NCBI GenBank assembly: GCA_012861695.1
Contig: JAAOOA010000049.1
Span: 777,501-841,500 of the forward strand
Direction of reading: 5' to 3'
From: Trematomus loennbergii
Taxonomy: Eukaryota; Chordata; Actinopteri; Perciformes; Nototheniidae
Length of the DNA: 64,000 nt
The translations under genes and the position numbers were made by a program. Position 1 is the first letter of the stretch. The number at the start of each line of letters is the position of its first letter. Under the pieces are notes generated by a model. The model was not told where the DNA came from, searched no databases, and saw only the letters and a list, made by a program, of their open reading frames with translations. This document shows, piece after piece, positions 1 through 10,316 of the stretch.

Positions 1-1184
1 AGAGGTCAATAGGTCAGGAACCCGCTCTGGGGTGGGGGGGGGGTGCTGTTGGTGCTGTCGGTGATGTCGGTAGTGCTTGATGTGTTGGGTGGCATGTCTC
101 TTCTGCCTGGGGCCCCCAGAGTGTCTTGGGGCGCCACTGTGCTCATGTGTTTCAGTGTTGGTGTACAGGCTGCTGTCTGAATATGCTTCATGAAAGGCAG
201 CTTTTCCTGTCGATAAAATCCTTTTTGATCCTTAATATCTTGCTTTCTTCTTTTCCCTGCTCACCTACACAGCCTTAACCATGCTGGCCCTCCCTATCTC
301 TCTGACCCCCTCCACCGTCAAATCATCATATTGATTGATTTTGTCATAAAATATTCAAAATATTCTACAGCCCATGTGTTTGCGTTGTAAAGTACCACAC
401 TCCTTCCAGTCCTCAGATGTATTGTCTGAATTCTCAGAGCTTTTATCATGTTTGATAAAGATAAAGTAATCATATAGGTTACTCCCTGTCCACATAGACT
501 TTGATAAAGACGGTTCTACTGCCTCTATATACTTTTATATTTGAGTGGACTGAATATTGTTAGTCAGGATGTACAAAAGCCATCTCCCAGTTTTAACCAC
601 ACCCATTAACCTGCTCTCCAATATGGCATGAACATATCAGTTTGTCAACATAATCCTCTTTTATCTATTTATAAAGTGTATGTGGCGGGGGGGCAGTTTC
701 CTAAGTGATAGTGAATGCATCTTCAATCCGGACTCCTCCCCAACCATTTCCCAAATGAAGGCCGTAATATAAGGCACCTGTTGGCCTTTGCTCACTCCTT
801 CCGCCGGTCCTTGGTCTCTGTTGTGGCCGGTGGTGTTTCAGTTTTTCATCTGACATATTGGCCCAGAATATTTGTGTTGTACCATTGTTGTCCTGCTTAC
901 CTGTTGTGGTGATGTGTCAAGACCCCAGATAAGGACATAAGCACCTGAATGACTGGCAGCTGTTTATTGTAAACACAGGCAAAACTTTATTCTACTCGGC
1001 CCAAAAAGGAATTGTTAAAGATAAACTATACGTGATATAAGGTACACTCACTCTGGTTGGCATTGCCTTGGCTTCTGTAAGGAATCGGGGCGTCCTCTAA
1101 CTCCCACAAAAAAACATCTTCATGAACTGGCTTCTTTCATCAACGTAACCCTCTCTGTATGACACATCCTTTTACATAACGTTG
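1..1184. other. No recognisable gene or element
   Basis: I see no long coding frame, splice-bounded exon, RNA gene or terminal repeat here. Short G runs occur near 31-43 and 686-692. The sequence is AT-rich from about 300 to 660. It may be ancient, unrecognisable repeat or plain intergenic DNA. Confidence 0.5.
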
Positions 1185-1376
1185 CAGAACAAACTAGCAT
1201 TTGTCACTTTTAGGCTGGATTTCTTAAACGTCAGATTATCAGGCTATTCCAGTAAACCCCTGAGGACCCTCCGTTTGATTCAGAATGCTGTGGCACAAGT
1301 GCTGACAAGAACTAGGAAACAAGATCTCCCATTTGAGCTGCTCTGCACTGGCTACCGGAAACATCCAGAATAGATT
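1185..1376 (+). pseudogene. Non-LTR retrotransposon reverse transcriptase C-terminal remnant
   Basis: Translation of about 1209-1330 gives a stretch with LIQNAVAQVLTRTRK, which matches the family pattern LxLIQNAAARVLTxTR found after the polymerase core in L2/CR1-like fish LINE proteins. After a frame change it continues as LHWLPETSRID, matching the following family block (LHWLPV..RI). The match is therefore split by a small indel, and the following frame ends in stops. No polymerase core motif (FADD) is present, so this is a short decayed fragment from a LINE different from the one at 24001-27115. Clade assignment is uncertain. Confidence 0.7.
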
Positions 1377-1454
1377 AAACATCGTATACACTGTATAGCT
1401 GGGCTGGACAGTACCTCACATGTTATATAGCTGATACTTTTATGGAAAACTATA

Positions 1455-1570
1455 CATTCACTTACATACACCGGAGCAATTTGGGGTTAAGTATCTTGCC
1501 TAGGGACATGTTGATTGCAGGGCTGGGATGGGACCTCTGACTCTGACCACGTTCTGAAAGAGCTCTCTGA
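1455..1570 (-). mobile_element. SINE body fragment
   Basis: This matches the body of the tRNA-derived SINE at 43382-44821, read on the minus strand: the block around AGCAATTTGGGGTTAAG and CTTGCCTAGGGACAT is shared. The TTAA at 1487-1490 is intact here, whereas in the other copy a transposon sits at that same TTAA. The tRNA-like head is degraded. Confidence 0.6.
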
Positions 1571-2385
1571 ATGAGATCGACCACATCAGTCGTTTCAGCC
1601 AATGCTGAAAAAGATTGTCATTGTCAATTGTTATTGTTATTGTCAATATTCATGTTTTGTCCCCCTAAAGTCCCAATGTGGCTGTAGTTGTGGAAGTGTA
1701 TGGGTGCTCGGGTTTGGGCACATACACACAAACATATCTGGATTTGCATCTGGGGAGTGTTCATACTTTTTAGATGTTTTATTTGATTTTGTTAGGGCCA
1801 GAGAGTGCCTTTATTTGAGATATAGAGTGAAAGGGGGAGACAGAGGGGAGGACCCTGCCTGTAATCGTGACCGCATTATGGGCCCGAATGTTCATGCTTT
1901 TAATTGCCAACTCACCCATAGGTTTACTTTTGATTGAATAGTATGAATTATAATTGTATTTATTTCTGTAATTCTTATTTTATGTTTGTATTAGTTTTAT
2001 ATATTTATTTTATAGTTTTGTTATTTTTATTATTATTTTATTCAGTCCTGTGTTAGTCGGGTGGTCAGTCTATGGTCAGTGTATGTTTTGGTCATTGGAT
2101 TTTCTTTTCACAAATGGATATTCAAAAACAAAAAACGACTGGATATTTAATTTTCGTTTTAAAATTGAAAAACCAAAATTGAAATACAAGGCGTTTTTCT
2201 TTATCATGGTCAAAAAGGGATTTACTAAACTTAAAAAACGGGATGATTTTCATTTTCTACTTCTCAAAACAAAAAATAAATCAATAGAAAACAGAAACAA
2301 AAAAACTACCGCTTTGCATATTCTGCTACCGGAAGTTACCTTACAAAATAAGAGCGCAGATGAGGACGGTCAATCCGTGTATCTA
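1571..2385. other. AT-rich stretch, no gene seen
   Basis: The region contains A/T-rich low-complexity DNA (about 1960-2040 and 2110-2330) with many short A runs. A 126-codon open frame at 2050-2430 is lysine/asparagine-rich with no domain and follows base composition, so I do not call it a gene. Confidence 0.5.
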
Positions 2386-2580
2386 CGGTCCATTTGTTTT
2401 CACAACGAAAACAGCCAAGACACATATTGAGCCCTGGAAATTAATGATATTAAGGGCTGTAAATATAATAGGCCTATGTCTAAATGGACAACATTGTTAG
2501 GAGACTTAAACTATACAGCGATTCTGCACTGCGGTCAGCTCAGCCGTCTCTCGAGTTTGTTATTATTTTTTCTGCCATTA
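2386..2580 (-). repeat. Dispersed repeat, inverted copy of 13300-13490
   Basis: The block from ACGAAAACAGCCAAGACAC through GGAGACTTAAACTATACAG to the GTCAGCTCAGCCGTCTC region is the reverse complement of 13300-13490. Both copies are diverged and have no coding potential. Confidence 0.75.
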
Positions 2581-2870
2581 GTCCTTCGTGAGATTGACAC
2601 TGTTGGACTCAGTAGGCTAGTAGTGAAACTACTCCCACAAGTACTATGAAGTACTTACTGTGTACTTTTTGAGTAATCCTCTGTCAATGTCCCCTCTGAG
2701 AACAAGAATGCATGTTTCTCTGCTATTTTGAATCAGAGTTAAAACACCTTTCTTCGTGAGACATGAGATATTGTTGGACAGAGTATTTTAAGAGGATATG
2801 GTAGACATGATATCAGCACGACTTCCAGTCAGTACTCCAGCAGCAGCATTTTTACCCCTTGGAAAGTCTT
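2580..2870 (-). repeat. Left arm of a ~300-bp inverted repeat
   Basis: This arm is the reverse complement of about 4340-4640. Shared blocks include GTACTCCAGCAGCAGC, the TACCCCTTGGAAAGTCTT stretch and AGATTGACACTGTTGGACTC. The pair encloses the TTAA element at 3026-4029. The arm carries, on the minus strand, the same end of a protein-like frame (FPRGKNAAAGVLTGS) as the right arm. Confidence 0.8.
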
Positions 2871-3025
2871 GCCCGCTATTTAAATTGACTTTGGTTGAAG
2901 TTAATAACAATATTGATATTATATAGATATAGCATATCATTGATGCAGTCTTTCTGAACACTTTTAAAAATACAATACTGCAAATGAAGAATATTTGTAA
3001 TGTTCTGCACAGATAGTGCCTTAAC

Positions 3026-4029
3026 TTAAAGGACACCTATCATGCTATATTTGAACAATATATTGTAGGGCCATACCTATATAAAGTATATACATTTTTT
3101 CAAAATACCAAACAGATCCTGCATTTTAGCCATGCCTCATTTCGCTCCATTTTGCTCTTTCCAGCCCTGTTTTTGCAGGGGGCTGATTCTGTGAGCTGCA
3201 GACTCACAGGACCACTGCAGGACCACGCCATCCTGCAGGAGAGTGGAGCGTGCTCTGATCAGCTGCTGGGCTGTCAGAAGAGGGGGGGGATCTCCGTCCT
3301 CCGTGTTTTAATATATTATTATATAGAGTCGTTATTCCTTTGTTTTAAAGCTCAATAAATAACAAGAAGACTTTTGACCGGCACTTTTCTAATTTTGCCC
3401 GGAAGATTTAAACTTTAACGGACATCTTGACCGGCGGAAAAAAACCTAACTGAAACTCTGCCGCACAGTCCCCTCGTTCCTTGGAAGAGGCGGAGAGGTG
3501 GGTGTTTGTCATCTGCTGGTGGACTAACCGGAGAGAATTACAGTGCTTGCCTCGACGGGGAGGGATTGCATTGAATTAAAGCAGCGGGAGCAAACGCTTG
3601 CCTCGGGGAGGGAGAAAAAGCCACAGCGGAGAATAAACAGAAGGGCAACCATGGCAACCATGCGCAGGAAGTCTTCTTCGTGCTTTTGTGGCAGACTACA
3701 GCGCCACTTACAGGCCTGGCATATGTACTACAGCATCTCCAGCGCTTTCGAGCGACAATGGCCGGCCGTGGCCCAACCCCACATTCCCCTGATAGGTGGA
3801 GAGTTGGCCCAATAGCCCTAGCTCCACCGTCCTGACGTCAGTAACGTGTTCAAATCTGGATCAGTTTTTATCAGATCCGTTGCAGCCCCGTTTTTAGAGA
3901 TTTGGGTATGGAGGAAAATAGAGAGGGTTGTGTTTTCTGACACTTGGTGAGTTCCCTGGAACACCGGGGACACATATTCATGTATAAAAGACGTACACAA
4001 GTGCATTTTGCATGATAGGTCCCCTTTAA
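3026..4029 (-). mobile_element. Non-autonomous DNA transposon flanked by TTAA
   Basis: The element is bounded by TTAA on both sides. Its ends are inverted: AAAGGACACCTATCATGC on the left and GCATGATAGGTCCCCTTT on the right. It is an opposite-orientation copy of 22283-23282, and a third truncated copy lies at 63438-63780. No transposase is encoded. A TTAA target duplication is the hallmark of piggyBac, but the terminal bases are not the usual CCC, so the superfamily is open. Confidence 0.8.
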
Positions 4030-4183
4030 ATTTGAAAACACGTGGCAACTTTATTAATACAGCAGATGAAAAGATTTGTGGAAGGATCAATTCTTCATGG
4101 GCTTCAATGGCTCTCTAGATAAAGGGCGTTTTATGGTTGCTTGTATTATCCTCAGATAGTGTTTGTTTAAATAACTAGTGAAG

Positions 4184-4426
4184 GATGAGGCTGATGAGAC
4201 TGAAGAATCTGTGAGCAACGAACTAGCGGCAGAGAAATAATTATATATTAAAAGACAGCAACATCATAAGAGGCCAACCAGAGTGACAGAGAGTGTCACT
4301 TTGCTGAAGGATATTTGTGACCAGCTATCCAGGCCAGACTCTAAAGACTTTCCAAGGGGTAAAAATGCTGCTGCCGGAGTACTGACTGGAAGTATTGCTG
4401 ATATCATGTCTACCATATCCTCTTAA
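4184..4426 (+). pseudogene. Unidentified protein remnant with one internal stop
   Basis: One frame runs 81 codons to a TAA at 4424-4426 and is broken only by a TAA after the segment ESVSNELAAEK. Downstream it reads KRPTRVTESVTLLKDICDQL and later FPRGKNAAAGVLTGS, ending STISS. The acidic start followed by a basic and then amphipathic segment looks protein-like rather than random. The C-terminal part recurs in the inverted arm at 2788-2870 on the other strand. I do not recognise the family. It could be a transposon accessory protein or a captured host exon. Confidence 0.4.
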
Positions 4427-4640
4427 AATACTCTGTCCAATAATATCAGTCTCAGGAAGAAAGGTTTTTTAATGCTTATTAAAAGTAGCAGAAAAACATG
4501 CATTCTTGTATACTCAGGAGGGGACATTGACAGAGGATTACTGGAAAAGTACATAGTAAAAGTACTTCATAGTACTTGTGGGAGTAGTTTCACTAGTACT
4601 GAGTCCAACAGTGTCAATCTCACGAATAACTAATAGCAAA
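4340..4640 (+). repeat. Right arm of the inverted repeat with 2580-2870
   Basis: This is the reverse complement of the left arm, with moderate divergence and small indels. Its outer part is also the first unit of the tandem array that follows. Confidence 0.8.
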
Positions 4641-4975
4641 AATAATTTTTTCCCTCATCAAACTTAGCAGAAGTGGCTTGATTTTGTTCTCAGGAGGGGA
4701 CATTGACAGAGGATTTTTTTTAAAACACACTAGAAGTACTTCATTGTATTGTGGTAGTAGGTGTAAGACTACTGAGTCCAGCAGTATCAATATCATTAAG
4801 AATTAATGGTAACATTTTATTTTATCATTCATCAAAGATAGCAGAAAACATGCATTAAGTACTATGGAGGGGACTCTGAGGATTACTCACAAAGTACATA
4901 GTAAAAGTACTTCATTTATTTCTGGTAGCAGTCAAACTAGTACCGAGTCCAACAGTATCAGTTTCAACTAGAGAA
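4480..4975 (+). repeat. Tandem repeat, three units of ~175 bp
   Basis: Units begin near 4487, 4667 and 4840 (each with an AGCAGAA block followed by GGAGGGGACATTGACAGAGG or a variant, then AGTACTTCAT and ACTGAGTCCAACAGT). Units are diverged. A fourth, inverted unit is in the left arm near 2580-2740. Confidence 0.75.
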
Positions 4976-6039
4976 TGCAATTCCTGAAGAATTTGCTAGT
5001 GGGAATGCTTTATGCTGAAAAGCTGACTCTGAATTGATATGCTGAAATGTAATGTGTAAGAAGAAAGTGAAAAATGTAGATTGAAATGATACATGAACAC
5101 TGGGGGCTTGAATGTGTGATGAGAGAAGAAAAGAAAGTAAAAAGGCTTGGAAAAGCAGCAGAATATTTGAACTGCAAACTTTTGAACTAACTTGATGCCG
5201 AATGATCTGTCGCCATGCCAACGGCATTTGATGACATCCCATAATACGCTTAGATGCGTTGATGGCTGCATCGTTACCAAACCTGTGAAGTTTTGGGACA
5301 TTTGGAGCATTTTCACTGAAGTTATGAGAAAACCGTGTTTCATGGCAAGCCTTGTGTTACCATGGCAACGGCATTTGAAGAAATCTCAAAACTCTCACGT
5401 AGATGTCGTCACAGCTGGACTGTTAGCACATATGTGAAGTTTGAGCACTTTTTGAACATTTTCATAGGAGTTATAGCGACATCGTGTTTTATGGTGAATG
5501 ATGCGTTTCCATGGAAACGACATATGGTGAGATCTCAGATTTGGCGTAGAGCTGTTGAGGCATGGACCAGTGATATACAAGTGAAGATTGGGGGACGATT
5601 GGACCGTGTCCATTGGACTTACAGCGACACGTGTTTCATGGTGAGTGGTCTGTCGCCATGGCAACGGCATTTGATGACACCTCATAATACGCTTAGATGC
5701 GTTGATGGCTGCATCGTTACCAAACCTGTGAAGTTTTGGGCCGTTTGGATATTTCACTGAAGTTATGAGAAAACCGTGTTTCATGGCGAGCATTGTGTTG
5801 CCATGGCAACGGCATTTGAAGAAATCTCAAAACTGTCCCGTAGATGTCTTCACGGCTGGACTGTTAGCACACATGTGAAGTTAGAGCACTTTTTGAACAT
5901 TTTCATAGGAGTTAATGTCTAGCGACATCGTCTTTTATGGCGAGGGATGCGTTTCCATGGAAACGGCATATGATGACAACCCATAATTGACGTAGAGCTG
6001 TTGAGGGCAGAACCATTAACCATTATCTGAAGTCTGCTG
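4976..6039 (+). repeat. Dispersed repeat, first half (continues at 12246)
   Basis: The start (GCTAGTGGGAATGCT, then GAAAGTAAAAAGGCTTGG) is shared with the copy at 55131-55747. The repeat is interrupted at 6040 by a TIR transposon and resumes at 12246 with the same type of sequence (GTTATGACATCATCGTG). It has no coding potential. The superfamily is not assigned. Confidence 0.75.
5202..5975 (+). repeat. Higher-order tandem repeat of ~147-bp units with X-box-like palindromes
   Basis: Six sub-units can be phased by a 14-bp palindromic core at 5209, 5356, 5505, 5652, 5797 and 5951, that is spacings of 147, 149, 147, 145 and 154. The cores cycle through three types (GTCGCCATGSCAAC, GTTRCCATGGCAAC, GTTTCCATGGAAAC), so the higher-order period is about 443. 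The perfect palindrome GTTGCCATGGCAAC (5797-5810) is the classical RFX X-box sequence. Whether it is bound is unknown. Two matching units lie at 55490 and 55637. Confidence 0.85.
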
Positions 6040-6253
6040 CTCTGGGGCCTCATTTATAACGCCTTGCGTAGGATTGATGTAGGAAGGTTGCTTACGTAGT
6101 ACAAAGCACAAAAATAGGTACATACATTTTCCGCCATTTTCCGATTCACAAAACATTGCGTACCGGCGAGGGAAGTGCGTACGGCACTCCCTACCCCTGT
6201 TTCCCTTGATAAATCACAATCGACTCGTAACGCCCATATTTGCCTATACATAG

Positions 6254-7100
6254 TGAAGTAAAAAGATATGATTCTACACTGTATTGAAGTAAACATGTAT
6301 TGTTTGGACTGTTTTAGGTAATCACAAACGGGTTTTGATAAGTCACTTAGAATAGGAATGTTATTCTTACTTTCAAACTCACTGATCCAGAGATTCTGTG
6401 TTTCAACACACCAACATCCTTCTTATCATCCATAAAAGCCAGATGCGGTCATTAAGTCGTTAAAAGACATCGTAAAATAAGTGGAGAAGAGTTTAAATGT
6501 CGGAAGGAGGGAAGGTTAGGTGAAAATATCCCATGGGAAGAGAATGTGGTGGAGATAAGGTAAAGATAAACATTGACTTTTGACCTGGTGTGGTTTGGGA
6601 TCTCACTCTCTGGTCAGACCTCTGATTGAACCCGGCCAGAAGCGAATCCAGCCAATCAGGACACTTGGGGGAGGTTAGCAGTCTAAACAGCTCCTCCCCA
6701 GGGGCTTTCTGATTCGCTTGGGAGGAAAATGGGAAGGAACAATTCAACACATCTCCGCCCCAAAATAGGGATATGTATACGGTTGTTTTTGAGTGTAAAA
6801 TGCTTCTGGTTTGTTGAAAGCTGGTGCTAGAAGACGGTAAACCGCATCACAAACCTGGAGTCCATACTTCTCGTTTTCTGAAAGCTGGTCTGTCTACCTG
6901 TAAAACCGCATCACGAACCTGAAGCCCGGGGTACTCGAGTACTCTGTATAACTTGTATATGTGTTTGGTTTCCTACTAGAAGTAAACTCAGATAATTTGT
7001 TATAACTTTGATTCCGGTGTTTTCAATTCCTTTCTTATTTTAATAGAGATTTCAGCCTCATCCAACGAACGGCGCGTAGCAGAGGTGTTCTATTCCAACA
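6254..7100 (+). repeat. 5' LTR
   Basis: The LTR starts TGAAGTAAAAAGATATG and ends GTGTTCTATTCCAACA. It is 847 bp long, against 830 bp for the 3' copy; differences are mostly small indels in the first half, while the last ~300 bp (from GCTTCTGGTTTGTTGAAAG) is nearly identical. Two copies of an AAGCTGGT..ACCGCATCAC block lie near 6818-6915. Confidence 0.9.
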
Positions 7101-7124
7101 AGTGGTGACTTTCCCGACGTTTGT
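7101..7124 (+). promoter_or_regulatory. Possible primer-binding site
   Basis: Just inside the 5' LTR, after AG, lies TGGTGACTTTCCCGACG. Retroviral sites primed by tRNA-Trp read TGGTGACCCCGACG, so this fits with a 3-base insertion (TTT). The position is right. The tRNA assignment is tentative. Confidence 0.45.
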
Positions 7125-7487
7125 GAGCTGATCTCTAGAAAGGAACACCGACAGCCAGGGGACAGAATCCGGTCCAGGGGGAGGACACAGAGATACTGGT
7201 GACAACTAAACCAATGGCCATATACAAAAGGTGAGCAGACACCTGTTTTGATTATCAAAAATCTGTGATTGATTATACTAAACAATTTAGAGTTGTCAGC
7301 AGCGTTCTCAGTGTTCTTAGTCACGGTGGGAAATACGATACATATTACAAGTTGGGGATATTGGGGAAGTGCTTAGAGAAGGGTATTCAGTCCTGGACCT
7401 AGAGCAAAAATAGTGTTTGAGTGTGGCGGGTAGATAAGTCCCAGCCCTTCACTCACTAAATACGAAGGCTGCAAGGCTAGAAAAAGA

Positions 7488-7745
7488 GGGTTAAATTCCC
7501 CGCAGATCATGATAAGATTGATTAATGCGGTTACCTTGCAGCGCTTTAATTGAAGACTACAAAAGTGTCAAAATAGGGTTAAATTCCCCGTAGGTCAATA
7601 TAACATTGATGAATACGGTTACCTTGCAGTGCTTTCATTAAAGACTGTAAGGCTGTAAAAGAAGGGTTACATTCCCCGCAGGTCATGATCAGATTGATTA
7701 ATGCGGTTACCTTTCGTGGTGCTTTAAATGTATAAAATTTCTGTA
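7488..7745 (+). repeat. 88-bp tandem repeat, three copies, in the viral leader
   Basis: Copies begin with GGGTTAMATTCCCCG at 7488, 7576 and 7664, an exact 88-base period, and each ends with GCGGTTACCTT or ACGGTTACCTT followed by a short A-rich tail. A weaker partial copy may precede them. Possible roles (packaging signal, enhancer) are not shown by the sequence. Confidence 0.85.
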
Positions 7746-8934
7746 ATTGTTATATGGTGGGTGAAACAAGAGGAGAGAGACGCGACCTCCAACTAATTAT
7801 TTGGAACGACCGACTCTCATCAAAACTCTTAAAGAGGGGTTGATCAGGCTCATTAAACGTGACGATAAAGAGATTTTGTTGACTGGGTTTTTAAACTCCA
7901 AGCCAGAAGTCGCATCACCAGGGGGTTGTAGAAGATTACTTCTGGAAGTCACGCTATCTGTTGAAATATACATCGCACAATAGAAATTTGCCTGACCCCA
8001 GGAGATAGAATGTGTGTGTAAACAGTACGTAGTCATAGTCTGGAAGGCTGTATGTGGCGATAAAGGATTTTTGTGGTTTGAGATTAAAACTCCATGTAAG
8101 CGTCGCATCTCTAAGAGTGGGGTGTCGGAGCACGCTTAAACACCGCAATTATCTGTTGTAGTAAACATCGTACAAATAGCCGGACAGACTGTATAAGGGA
8201 ATGAGCTCTGGGTGATTTTTTAAGTCAAATCTGTGTAATAATGTGGATAAAAGCATAGCTTACACTTTTGGGAAGAGATCTCCCCCTTTCTCTATTCCGG
8301 AGGTGCTGCAGTAACAGCAGCACACAGGGTCAAAGACAGGCATGACCTCTGGAGAGGGAGAAAATCTAAATCTGAACAGACCACAGAGCCCATTAAAGGG
8401 TTTTATGGCCTTAACACAGAGAGGAAGATCTGGAGATTGTAAGGAACTCTCCCAAACCCCCTCCCCAGAACAAGGGAAGAGTTTTGCTCTCACCAATAAA
8501 CAAATCATCTCTTAACCAAGTCAGATTTCAAAGTAGCCATAGCTCCAGTTGTTAAGAAAAGAGGGTGATTCAAAAGAGTTATCAATAAATTGCCCAGTAT
8601 ATTAAATAAATACAAACAGACACGTATCAATATAAGTCAGATAATATAGACGAGGTCAATCATGGAAGAAGGCTGACATTTAATGCCTGATATATAAGTA
8701 ATAGTATAATAAATATATACTGATATTAAATAACTGATGTATAAGGCTCGATATTTCTGAAAATAGGAACACCGTTAACGGCGTTCTATTTCAGTAAAAG
8801 GGGGGAAGGATAGATATACATCAGACAATATGTATGTGAGATTATTACGTTTTTAGGAGAAATTTATCAATTTAAAAATACTAGTTATGGTATTTTTTGT
8901 TTTGGTTTGTTTGTTGCTTTAAAGAGAAATTGAT
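7746..8934 (+). other. Retroviral interior without recognisable gag or pol
   Basis: Only short open frames occur. The longest sensible stretch is about 8290-8515 on the plus strand, rich in S, P, Q and G, ending TNKQIIS, and could be a gag remnant, but no major-homology region or CCHC knuckle is visible. I cannot support a gene. Confidence 0.4.
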
Positions 8935-9135
8935 ACATTTAAAATAATCTAGCTTTGGTTATTTTTTGTTTTGTTAGTTTGTTCCTTTTTTGTTTTATTT
9001 TTTTTATTTTTTTTTAATTTTTAATTTTTAATTTTTAATTTTTAATTTTTATTTTAATTTAATTTTTAATTTTTAATTTTTAATTTTTAATTTTTAATTT
9101 TTAATTTTTATTTTAATTTTTTTATTTTTGTTTAT
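8935..9135. repeat. AT-rich low-complexity tract
   Basis: The tract is a run of near-identical ATTTTTA/TAATTTT units from about 9000 to 9120, with poly-T flanks. It interrupts the retroviral interior and contains no gene. Confidence 0.9.
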
Positions 9136-9416
9136 TATTTTCTGCATAGTCTCTTGTCCACACTCCAGTCTAGTTGGTGCCGCCAATAAACACTAAAGAA
9201 GTAGAAAAGATGATTTCAAAACCATATTTCCAGCAACTTAAGGGCTTGGTATGAGACTTCTCCACACAGGCTGCTGACGTCGAAAGGGGGACCTGAGAAA
9301 CACAAGGCCAACACAGCAGATTACGTCTGGTTGGAGGGGACCTCCCATGCCGTCCGCCTAGATGGAAAGGGAGACAACTGGTACCACTGGAGCCAGTGTG
9401 CGGTCGGGAAAAACAC

Positions 9417-9775
9417 CTGCGAGGACCCTAGACGACATCAGGACAGAGTTGGCCCTCGTCGCGAGGACCCTAGACGACATCAGGACAGAGTTGGCCCTCG
9501 TCGCGAGGACCGACGACATCAGAGAGATCTGGCCCTCGTCAAGGCAGTCGACCCAGGAGGCGCCATCAGCGACCAGAGGAGAGGATCAGGACATCTCTCC
9601 AGCAGTCGACCGGAAGCCGCCATCAGCGGGCCGGAGGGGCCGGAGGAGGAGTATCAGGACATCTCTCCAGCATCGACCCGGAGGCCGCCATCAGCGGGCC
9701 GGGGGAGACAATCAGGCCACATCTCTCTAGCAGGCACCCCAGAAGCCGCCGTCAGCGGGCTGGGGGGACGAAGAC
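9417..9775 (+). repeat. GC-rich minisatellites inside the retrovirus
   Basis: Two arrays abut. The first has a 42-base unit (GCGAGGACCCTAGACGACAT, then CAGGACAGAGTTGGCCCTCGTC) present about 2.7 times from 9419. The second has a ~58-68-base unit starting ATCAGG at 9585, 9653 and 9711, with GCCGCCATCAGCGGGC in each. Because 42 is divisible by three, one frame gives a 14-residue repeat (ARTLDDIRTELALV), which would form a coiled coil, but it is not linked to any identified protein. The GC content contrasts sharply with the flanking AT tract. Confidence 0.8.
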
Positions 9776-9960
9776 ATGGCAAACCAAGACGGCACAGGGA
9801 ACTCCATTTCCCGCTGAAACAGGTTGATATAGCCGGTGTGGAACTTTGTCTGAACAATCCATTTTTTGAGGAACTTTCAACTTTATTTTTATATCCCATA
9901 ATGTAAGGGATTGTATTTTTTTATTCTACAGAACTATGTGTTACCAAAAGAGGGAAAAGT

Positions 9961-10080
9961 ATGATAATGTCTTTTCTAATTTCTGTGGCTACTTTTATTG
10001 CCATTTTAGTGACATGTGGTTGTTGTTGTGTGCCTTGTATCTGCTCATTGTGTGTTAAGACTCATCAGTTCCACCATTGA
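9961..10080 (+). pseudogene. Retroviral Env membrane-anchor remnant
   Basis: A frame open from 9907 (after a stop) runs to TGA at 10078-10080. It has a ~17-residue hydrophobic segment followed by a cysteine cluster reading CGCCCVPC and then a short basic/histidine tail. A hydrophobic anchor followed by a Cys-rich juxtamembrane stretch is seen in the transmembrane subunit of many class I endogenous retroviral Env proteins, and the position just upstream of the 3' LTR fits. The ectodomain (fusion peptide, heptads, CX6C) is not recognisable, so this is a broken fragment. A splice acceptor-like TTTATTCTACAG lies just upstream. Confidence 0.5.
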
Positions 10081-10302
10081 GGGAAGAGTAAAGATGACTC
10101 AGCTGACAAGGACTGTGCTTTTTAGACATATTTTATTCTCCCTCCACTGTCATAATAAGTTGTTGTTGTGGACTGTTCCTAAAGGTTTAAAGTGCTCTAT
10201 ATCCCTTCTGATGGGTTTATATAAATGTTGGGACAGACACAGTAAGAAGAAAATTGACAGTGGTAATGTTTCAAATGCTATATGTTGATCTCGTGAGGTG
10301 AG

Positions 10303-10316
10303 ATCAAAAGAGGGAT
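10303..10316 (+). promoter_or_regulatory. Polypurine tract before the 3' LTR
   Basis: AAAAGAGGGAT immediately precedes the TG of the 3' LTR, the position where plus-strand DNA synthesis is primed in LTR retroelements. Confidence 0.7.

Noticed and set aside
7488..7745. CRISPR-like array
   Set aside because: Three contiguous 88-bp repeats without unique spacers, inside a retrovirus in an animal genome.
9331..9906. 191-codon frame as a candidate gene
   Set aside because: It runs through two minisatellites within the retrovirus, changes composition at each array boundary and shows no domain.
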